In this document: piece by piece, positions 46,834 through 64,000 of the stretch
How the letters are laid out: every line of letters begins with the position of its first letter
Position numbering within the stretch: position 1 is the stretch's first letter
Source: Mastigias papua
Lineage: Eukaryota > Cnidaria > Scyphozoa > Rhizostomeae > Mastigiidae
DNA length: 64,000 nucleotides
Direction of reading: 5' to 3'
Assembly (NCBI GenBank): GCA_964019165.1
Contig: OZ025278.1
Span: 15,373,813 to 15,437,812 of the forward strand
The notes under the pieces: generated by a model
What the model saw: only the letters and a program-made list of their open reading frames with translations
The model's database searches: none
Told to the model about the DNA's origin: nothing
Made by a program: the position numbers and the translations under genes

Positions 46834-49620
46834 ACTAGCACTGGAAAACCCCAATGGAAAGTTAAAACAGTCACTTGTATAGACAAGTGGGTGCAAGCAA
46901 AAAAGTTCCTTAGCAGTAATAGAGTAGGTGGGAGTAGAAAGTTATTTTGGTATAGAGAAAAATGTATAAACCAAAACCACACTGTCCATACTACTGTTAT
47001 ATCTACTACGTAAACTCCACCTCCAATACTCTTCTAATTCTATTACAATTTTGTTACTAGTTAAACCACATCAGTTTTATATCTCATTTCTGCAAATTGA
47101 AAGTGAACGCCGAAAATTAAAGCCTACAATCAACATTTGTACACTGACAAAGTTTGTTTATGGCTTGATGATATGCTATATACTCCTTGTGGCTAGTATA
47201 AAACAGCTCATATTAATTTTAATAATGTTTGCAATTGATGGTGCAACAAAATGGTCATCGAAGAGTCACGTTTCATGGTGGTGTAGAACCATTAATCATC
47301 TGATCTCTCTAAACTTGTCCAAGGTTTCGTGGATGGGCTGTCTCAAAAAAATTACCTTTTCGAAAATTCCATCAAAAGGCTGCAGAACGCCATTACAACT
47401 TGCATAAAGTGATAGTACAGAAACCAGGCCGGCATCTATTTCCTTCTATATGAAGCCGAACTAAACACACAAAGAACGGCCAATCGGGAAATCGACGCAG
47501 CACGAAACTATAAGCAAGGCCATCTTCAAGTGACCTTATCTCTAACAAAGCTTACAACGAAAGAAAAAGAGATAGATTGCATTTTCCAGAAGAAGTTTTA
47601 TATTAGAAAGTAAAATTTTACCGCAAAGTTGATGAAAACCCACTAAATACTATGCAGTTCAGCTGGGTGGTGACCGAGAACACAAACCTTCATGCAACAA
47701 GACAAAATGAAACGAGCGAATATGAAGTAAGTAATAAAGCTCATAGGTACTTACCAAGTGATAACTATTCATTGATTGTTAAGAAAAAGAATTTGCTCCT
47801 CAGTCCTATTCTCGGTCTGAAATACTCACAGTTCTCTATCACCAAAACTCTGCTCTGCTCACAACGGCGTGCCTTTGACATCATAAACTCCTCAACGGCA
47901 ACCAATTAGCATACAGAATTTATATGACGTCAATTATTTCAAACCGTTCTATAACATATCTGGGATGGCAACAAGAAACAGCAGGTTTTTCAAATAAATG
48001 AACATACGCATCCGAAAATGGGCAGCACCAGGGTGATTATGGACAACAAGCTCGGCAACAGTTCACTTGTGAAGAAATATCAAATTTCAGGCAATACGCG
48101 TTTCTATATGTAACAGCTTTATAAGCAACCTAAATTTACATGTAGAAGGCAAAGCTGCTTAAAAGGAACTTTAAGTTAAAGTTTAAGGTGAATATCAGGG
48201 CTAAGCCAAAAAGCTTCTTTTAAGTCTAGATAACAAAAAACAGTGAGGTAGAAGTAAGGAAAACAACCCTGACCCTAATAATAATTATGTATACTATTAA
48301 AAAAGCCTTAAGGCTTAAGCAAACAAAAAGACATAGAAAGGATATATTTACAAAACAATCAACACAGTTTGAATTAAGGAACTATATACAGCCTCCTTAC
48401 TTCCAAGTCTACGCCCTAACTCTTCGTGCTTGGTTCAGAATGGATAGTGGTGTAGATATACAGAATGTGATTTCATTCGTAGCTACAGGACCTGGCCGTC
48501 AGTTCAAGCTTCGTGTGAGTGTTCATTTACAGGCTAAACTCTGGGGGCAAACATCAAAACGTAAACATTGACAATGAAACAATAAAATATGAGTATCAGC
48601 TAAAACATTTAATTTTTAAATTTATTGATTATCTGGTTCATCCAAGAAAGTATACTTTGTCTTCGATTTTGCGGGCATTTTTCCAGGGATAAATGCCTCA
48701 GTAAAGTGGAGAGCCAACATGAACTCCTCGGTTGTCTATCCACTGCTAACAGCATTATGTTCTTGGCAACAAATCTTCTCCTTGCTACAGTTCACAAAAA
48801 ACTTCCCCGCATTGTAAATCTTTTTTAAATTTCACACAAAAGTTCATGCATCCTGCTTCATTCCTGTGATGAGAATTATTGCCGAAAACTGAATGTAGCT
48901 ATAGACTCACGCTACTCTATCAAAAATGCTATGATGTGCTGCAAAAGTTGTTTGAAAAAGGGGTCCGTTTGAAATTATACCAGATTTTCTTGAAGAGTTC
49001 AAACCCTTGCAAAATGTTTTCGTTTTCTACTTGACAACATTGACACAATCAAGCTATACTGTGGAATTTTGAGAGAATTTCGCGAAATTCCGTCCAGTTT
49101 TCAAGTGACATTCACTTGACCGCCCCACTTGAATTCTATGTACCTCTGTTCCTGATTTTGAAGCAACTTGAATACCAAGCTCACAAAAGGAGAACGGAAA
49201 ACAAAGGTAATTCCCATTGCTCGTTCGAAGTAAAAACTAGAGATCTGAGAATTATTATGAGAAATTATAGAAATACAAAAAGTTCCAGCGAGTCATCACA
49301 TCATACGGCCACATATTCTTTAATTTTTACATATGACTCTTACGATTCCGGCGGAGAATCGAGGGATAACGGACACACTCAATAACGCCGGATATCATTC
49401 TATACTTTTCGTTAGCATACAATGATTGGTCTCGAGTATGGGGATAACGCAGCCAATGCCTTAAAAGTGGCAGAGACTCGACTAGATGTTAGAGTTGGCC
49501 TAATAAAACTATTTATGAAAAAGCTAGTCTAAGCATGGCAAGTATTGTTCACAATTACGTTATAATGCTGAAAATACTTCCTAGTTAATCATTGTCACTT
49601 ATGATTGATGATTGACAGCC

Positions 49621-50056
49621 TAAACGCTTTTTTTATAAGGAACCTAGCTAAAGGCCTAGTTCTAAAAGTTCCTTATTTTCGGACCTCTTTTTATCAAATT
49701 CTGGTACTAAAAGTTCCTTAATAGTTCCTTAATTTCAATGCGAATAGAGTGCCACAAAATGGCACAGACACTAGAAAAGCATTGAAATTCTCAATCTAAC
49801 CTTTGATTATGGCTAGAACTCAACCTCAAAAGCACAAATGGGACTGGAAATAAATTTTAATCAAGAAGTATCATGTCTATTCCATTGATATCAACCAATG
49901 TAATGTAATCTTCACTTGCATCTGAGTACAGCACTCGGAATTTGAAAATGAAAAGTTCCTTAGGGATTTTTCCTTTAGTAGTTTAAGTTCTTTAAATATT
50001 TTGGCCTTCTACATGTAGGTTCCTTACAAAGTGGTTCTTTATAAAAAAAGCGTGTA
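49621..50056. mobile_element. MITE-like element, TACACG family copy 2
   Basis: Left end TAAACGCTTTTTTTATAAGG then AACC; right end, reverse complement, TACACGCTTTTTTTATAAAG then AACC. The interior has many short aagttcctta units in both orientations, and the block aacctagctaaaggcctag shared with the copy at 37186. It also has ggccttctacatgtagg near the right end. It ends about 100 bp from the EBAG9 stop codon, so it probably forms part of that 3' UTR or lies just beyond it. Confidence 0.7.
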
Positions 50057-50154
50057 CTGTCCCTGGCCTCCCCTTGGCAAAACGTAACTCTAAACCTATG
50101 CATGCAATAGCCATGAGCTCACTTTTAAATGCTAACGTGCACTGCACAATTTAC

Positions 50155-52842
50155 CTAACTCAATTTTACACCCAGCTGTGAAACGAGTTTTCTTTCGGCC
50201 CTCATTGCTCGTAGTTCTTCTTTCTTCTTCTTTTGCTCCATAGTCCGCATTTGTCTTTCTGATCTGCGTTTTTCTTTTAAGATACTTGCCGCCTCTTCTG
50301 ATAAATCGTCTAGAACTTCCTCATCCCATCCAGGTGAACTTTCGATCCACGTTCCAAGCTCCGACTGAAATATACATAAACAATTGCTATAGTACTATAA
50401 GCCTATGTTTACCAAGAGCAGTTGCTAAGAGCCAATGAAATGATAGAATGAAAGATAATGGGGTTCCATAGTTAGAGAGAAAGCTCGGAAACTCAGTCCT
50501 ATTTTTATTAATATACTTTCATAGGGGGTGTTCCCTTCCCGTTAGTTTACCTACCTAGGGAATTCCTCCTTAAGAATTCATGACACCTAATAGCTGACCT
50601 TGTCTTATTAATGATCGATTATTCAATATATTCTTCCCTTTTACTACCCTTCAATTTCAACTCAAAAAAATTACTGAATGATACCCCTGTACAGCAAGGT
50701 GTCGAATAATATTTTCCTGGTTGGACTGCTTTCCTCAGATTATTCTAATATAGTTCTGTTATTGTTGTTGTAAATGTTATGAATTTAAATTAATTAATTA
50801 ATTCAAATTCAAATTCAATTCTGTAAAGTCTAGTTTACAAATGAAAGTGGGGCACACAAAACTACAGGAAACATTTTGCTTTCTCCTCTCCTTTACTACA
50901 AACTGCTCCCTGTAAAATGTGCATTGAATGATTTGGCATCAACAAAAAATTTCAAATTGGCTCCTTCATTAATAACAAATGCAGAACCTGCTAGTGACAA
51001 GCTGTGAAGATTAAAATCATGTTTCAGACTTTAAGCCAATGATTCACCTGCACTAATTTGCTCAAAATGGACAGCACTTCAACTATCTCAATCCTCTCTG
51101 TTGGGCATGGGAAAGCTGCAGATCATTTCTTAATCATAACTCCAAGATAGAAAAGTTAATTACTCAGAGCAGCATGGCAAATGAGAATATGAGCATAAAC
51201 TAGAACAATTAAGATGTGTAGGCAGTAAGACTCCTTAGAAGGGGGGCAATAAACTGGGTCTTTCTCCATCTGCATATATGCCTAAGTGAAACATCAAAGC
51301 AATGGTTATCATGACAAATGGCTATCCATCTGATATACTCATGTTCGATTATGCTAGTTTTCTTTAGGTAGTAGTTTTCAAATGAAACATCACCTGGACT
51401 GCAAAAGCTGTACTATCAGATGCTTGAAGTCTACTTTGCAGCTTTGGCTTTTGTTCAATTGGGTCACTCTTCATAACCCTGAGCTAGGAGCAAAGCATAC
51501 AATAACTTAACAAACACATACTTTCTAGGGTTGCTAATTCAAAAGGGAATTATAGCAAATGGAAGTAACTGAGCTACATAGAGTTCCACATCCAATTATA
51601 AATGGAGATCCAGTAGTTTCTAATCCTAAGAACAATAGAGCAAAGACAATTGCAGATATTCTTACAACTCTAGGCTTTGTTAGGGTAGGCTCCATGTCTT
51701 GAAAAAAGTCAGCCTCCTCCCCAGCAGGTTCCTCTGCAATATCCTGAGAACTGCCATCCTTCCAATCATTCCAGTCTACTAAAGTATTATTTCCAGAGAT
51801 CTGAAATTCATAATTGAAGAGCATGAGTTCCTGCCTGAATGAGTTAAAAGAGGAAAAGTGTGTTTGGCAGACTAACATGTAAGTACAAATATATGATTGT
51901 TTCAATAGACCTAAGAGTTTAACTAAACCCCTCATTTGCTTTTAACTCTCTTGCAGCCAAAAAACACATAAAGAACTAGAATTACTTACTGTGACCTAAT
52001 TTTGTCATTCCTTCTTTGTCTCTTTCTAATGTTGTCTTGCCATTTATTAAGTAAACAGAGTAGGACAATATTAATGAAATATTTTGCAACTTATGCTTCT
52101 TGAACTTTGGACTAATTTTATTCTTATGAATTAAAATCAAAATTGAACTGAACTGGGCAACAAAGGGATGTGTGTAGCTTTGTCCTTTGGCCTTGATATA
52201 AAAAATCTACTGTTGACAATTACTCTAGGACTCAAATGTAAACTGACTGTCACTGTAGTCATCCAGCTGGGGAGATATCTATTTCATTTAGGAAATTTCT
52301 TCAGAAAAACAAAAGCTATTCCCGAAAAAAGCTGCAGCACAATAAGTCTAGAAAACAACACATTCGGGCTACAGATCAGTGATTCGAGCGACAGATCAGT
52401 GATTCGAGCAGACAATTTGCAGTCCCCTACAATGAAAGCCCCCCCCCCCCCATCACTGCTATGAAACAGCCCAGCCTGGAAACTTTATTGTACAAACAGG
52501 TCTAAGACACAGGGTGGATACAAAACTGCTGTTGCTCAAATCTTAAATCAATGCACAACAACAGGACTTCAGAGCCTTTCTCTGCTAATAAAATAACCCA
52601 AAAAAGTCAAGCTCATTCTTTTATCTTACATTACTTTCTCTATTTTTGCTTCCAGCTAATGACGCGACACAGTCACCCGACTGTCCGATAGATATAATTT
52701 CAATTGGCATGCCATTGTCGACTTGGCCGTCACTTTTCGCGGTCTTTTTCTTTCTCCAGATGATAAGGCGGAAGAAAAATGCAAAAATGCTTTTAATAGC
52801 ATTCAACAGTCGATAGACTGGTGCTAAACTAAAAACATTCAT
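50155..52842 (-). CDS. EBAG9: EBAG9/RCAS1-like Golgi protein
   Basis: Four exons: 52630-52842, 51666-51800, 51394-51483, 50155-50364; 648 bp, 215 residues (human 213). EBAG9 is a type III Golgi/secretory-pathway membrane protein implicated in regulating vesicle release. Residues about 9-30 (YRLLNAIKSIFAFFFRLIIW) form the N-terminal membrane segment, followed by a basic cluster. Exon 2 carries the conserved LVDWNDWKDG and DFFQDMEPTLTKP blocks. Exon 4 starts SELGTWIESSPGWDEE and continues as a charged, probably coiled-coil helix rich in E, K and R, ending LGVKLS like vertebrate EBAG9. The exon 3 acceptor at 51483 (tag before CTCAGG) was chosen because the AG five bases downstream breaks the frame. 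Its start codon lies about 120 bp from a MITE at 52961. Confidence 0.9.
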
Positions 52843-52960
52843 TGCGACAAATATGCTCAGTAAACCAGAGTCGTTTATTTAACACTAGCACGCCATTTTG
52901 ATGAATCAACCAACATGTTGTTGTAGTTGCAATGCAGCTAATGTGACAACAAATCAAGTA

Positions 52961-53432
52961 CCGTATTTCCTCGAAAGACCGTCCCCCTCGGATGAATACC
53001 TCCCCTAAAATAAACATTTTTAAATAAGCGCCCCCCATTGAATGAGTGTCCCCTTTTAATAACGAGTTGCCAGAATCCATTTGAAAGGCTGGTTTCAGAA
53101 CAGGATATTACTGATGCTGCACCAGAATGCAAGCTAATAGATATCGAAGTTTATATTTTTCTTGTAATCCTTTACTTCATATTGCTTTGTAACCTATTCA
53201 TTTTCATATGGTTTTCTGACTGATCCCCTTTTCCTTGTATTTCCTATTTCTTCACCCACAATATGTGTCTACCCACAACAATTGGAAAATATTGCGTCTT
53301 TAAATCTATAAAATCGAATGAGCACCCCCCAAAGAAGCAGATTTGTAAATGACCGCCCCCCTCGAATGACCGCCTCCCCTCGAAGCTTGACTTTTAAATG
53401 AGCGCCCCAGGCGCTCTTTCGAGGAAATACGG
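52961..53432. mobile_element. MITE with CCGTATTTCCTCGAAAGA termini, upstream of EBAG9
   Basis: The 18-bp terminal inverted repeat CCGTATTTCCTCGAAAGA is perfect at both ends and is flanked by TA on each side (a possible TA target duplication). Subterminal regions contain repeated short blocks of the type aatgagcgccccc / gaatgaccgccccc in both orientations. It has no coding capacity. The element starts 119 bp upstream of the EBAG9 ATG, so it overlaps the probable promoter or 5' UTR. Confidence 0.85.
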
Positions 53433-54831
53433 TAATTAGGATGGGAAAGGACCAGTAGATCTACCGTAAAGATTGTCTACCTTTTGGCACGAAGTCCTCT
53501 TAAAATACGAAAGAGATCTCCCCTCCATTATATCAATAGCTTTCAAGAGACTAAGCGATGGCAAATCTGTTTTACCAAAGAACATGGTTGCAACGGATGT
53601 CTACTGTAGGTCCTGGGACGATAATACCGGGGAATATAGGACTCCAACACCATCCACCAAAAACTTGCAAGAAAAGCAGCAAAACCTATCACCGCATATC
53701 CAAAAATGTATTGGTGTGAAAGGTGCCTCATACGGAGCTGCAATGCTGTATGAACACATTTCTCAGAGACGGTGCCACCAGTTTATAGCTTGGTGGGAGG
53801 GGGGGGGGGAAGATAATTTCATTTAGCGACGTAGAAGGAACCATAATGGTAGGGTCAGACGTGGTAGAAAACTTTCTAATTCCAGCCTCTAGAGTGGCAA
53901 AAGGATCCGGGGAAAAATTTACGAAGAGATTTAAAATAGGAAGGTAAAATTCCTGACAAAATACGATGGAGCTAAAACCTCCACTGTTGCGTTATTGATA
54001 AGTTTAACAACATTATCTTTCGACGTCAACTCTCTAATTATGCTTTGCTGAGTTCGTCGATATTGTAACTTGTAGTGAAACCAAAGCTTCATCAATGGAA
54101 ACAGCGAGGATATATGTAGCGAATTGAGTTTGATGTTTAGTCGTGTTACGTTGTATTTCATGTTACTTGAATTATCATGTTACGTGTTTCAGTGTTACGT
54201 TCATGTGGAGTCCTGTTGTGCGTAGTAAACACCCTTTCCGGGCAATATGTTCCCTTGTCAACGTGTATTGTGATCGTGACATATCGTGTATTGTGATCTT
54301 GACGTACCATGTATTGATTGGCGTTCAGTTGATGTCATATGTAATGAGTGTTTAATTCACATTGATCAGTCTTTCAGTTACAACTATATAATACACATCA
54401 AAGCGCAGTTTTACTTGTGTTACTTCTACTTAGGCCTAGGCCTATGGCCTAGGCATAAGACTTTAGTAAATACTGGCCACCAGCAAAGAACCCAAGAACG
54501 CTACATATAACCTGCATCTGCATACACAGTCCAGTTATTAGAAATCTCCAATAGCTGTCAATTACCGAGATACAAGTAGAGAGGATTATCAAAGGAAACT
54601 TTTTCTCCATTGAGAATCCATATAATTTTAAGGTTATGCTACAATATCACGAGTGACGTCGTGTAATGTTTCATTGCAATGAGAAGAAACCTGCCAATGT
54701 TTAAATATGTAAATGACATCTCACAACCCACTTTGAGTCATCGGTAAGATCTAGAAACAGATGTTGAAAAACAGCCATCTTTCATACCATAAACTCTATC
54801 CCAGTATGCATTGTAGTTTGAAATAAAATTA
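53433..54831. other. Intergenic between EBAG9 and DDX52
   Basis: Two overlapping open frames, plus 53473-53826 (117 codons) and minus 53543-53743 (66 codons, one hydrophobic stretch), occupy the left part. Neither resembles a family I know, and no splice-linked continuation was found. The rest shows no features. DDX52 3' UTR should lie at the right end. Confidence 0.45.
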
Positions 54832-63936
<9,105 letters not shown>

Positions 63937-64000
63937 CTAGATGTGCAGAACAAGAGATGAATGCCTAGTTCAATACAGTCCAGAACAATAGAAGATTGAG

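Larger units (their letters stand above)
45721..50154. other. Intergenic: PTP4A 5' flank to EBAG9 3' flank
   Basis: Holds a pentanucleotide repeat (46754) and a MITE-like element (49621-50056). No coding block was recognised. The open frame at 48287-48571 (+) has no family resemblance. A partial repeat of the TACACG family may lie near 48140-48190, where tacatgtagaaggc and aaaaggaactttaa occur. Confidence 0.5.

Noticed and set aside
48287..48571. 94-codon plus-strand open frame
   Set aside because: No resemblance to any family, no supporting splice context, and surrounded by repeats.

Overview
The window is animal nuclear DNA. It is AT-rich, the genes are split by many short-to-medium GT-AG introns, and there are long (TA)n arrays and several terminal-inverted-repeat elements. 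The proteins are clear metazoan orthologues. The repeat content, especially a protein fragment ending in a WPSRED-CWVP type segment that I associate with cnidarian hypothetical proteins, and a Penelope-like remnant, makes a cnidarian or another non-vertebrate animal my best guess. The sequence alone cannot settle the species. I rebuilt gene models by hand from conserved protein blocks, splice sites and codon phase. Phases close exactly for all six complete genes.

Layout: positions 1-3102 (+) hold the last two coding exons of TMEM67 (meckelin). Everything else recognised is on the minus strand. STAM (6431-22409) has 19 exons, encodes about 517 residues and converges on TMEM67. GEMIN7 (24187-24468) is a single coding exon. 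RPLP1 (25455-27175) has 3 exons. CEPT1 (31473-36961) has 7 exons, 378 residues and one GC-AG intron. A PTP4A/PRL phosphatase (40720-45720) has 4 exons and 175 residues. EBAG9 (50155-52842) has 4 exons and 215 residues. DDX52 (54832-63936) contributes the last 13 exons, from the Walker A motif to the stop, and its 5' part lies beyond the right edge. These are unrelated housekeeping and signalling functions: cilia, ESCRT-0 sorting, SMN complex, ribosomal stalk, phospholipid synthesis, tyrosine phosphatase, Golgi trafficking and ribosome biogenesis. I see no operon-like logic.

The unusual material sits in introns and intergenic DNA. The most striking item is a 3.5 kb foldback element (13238-16774) inside the STAM intron that splits the ubiquitin-interacting motif. 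It has near-identical 1.6-1.7 kb arms, each with a long (TA)n tract and a copy of one gene fragment, and it has an apparent TTAG target duplication. One arm carries a TAG where the other carries CAG. Other items are a Penelope-like GIY-YIG tail remnant and a 212-bp hairpin element in STAM intron 4, a 16-bp tandem array made of 5' splice-site-like units, three related TACACG-type miniature elements, a miniature element about 120 bp upstream of the EBAG9 start codon, a PRL phosphatase with an altered WPD loop, and a DEGD box in DDX52.
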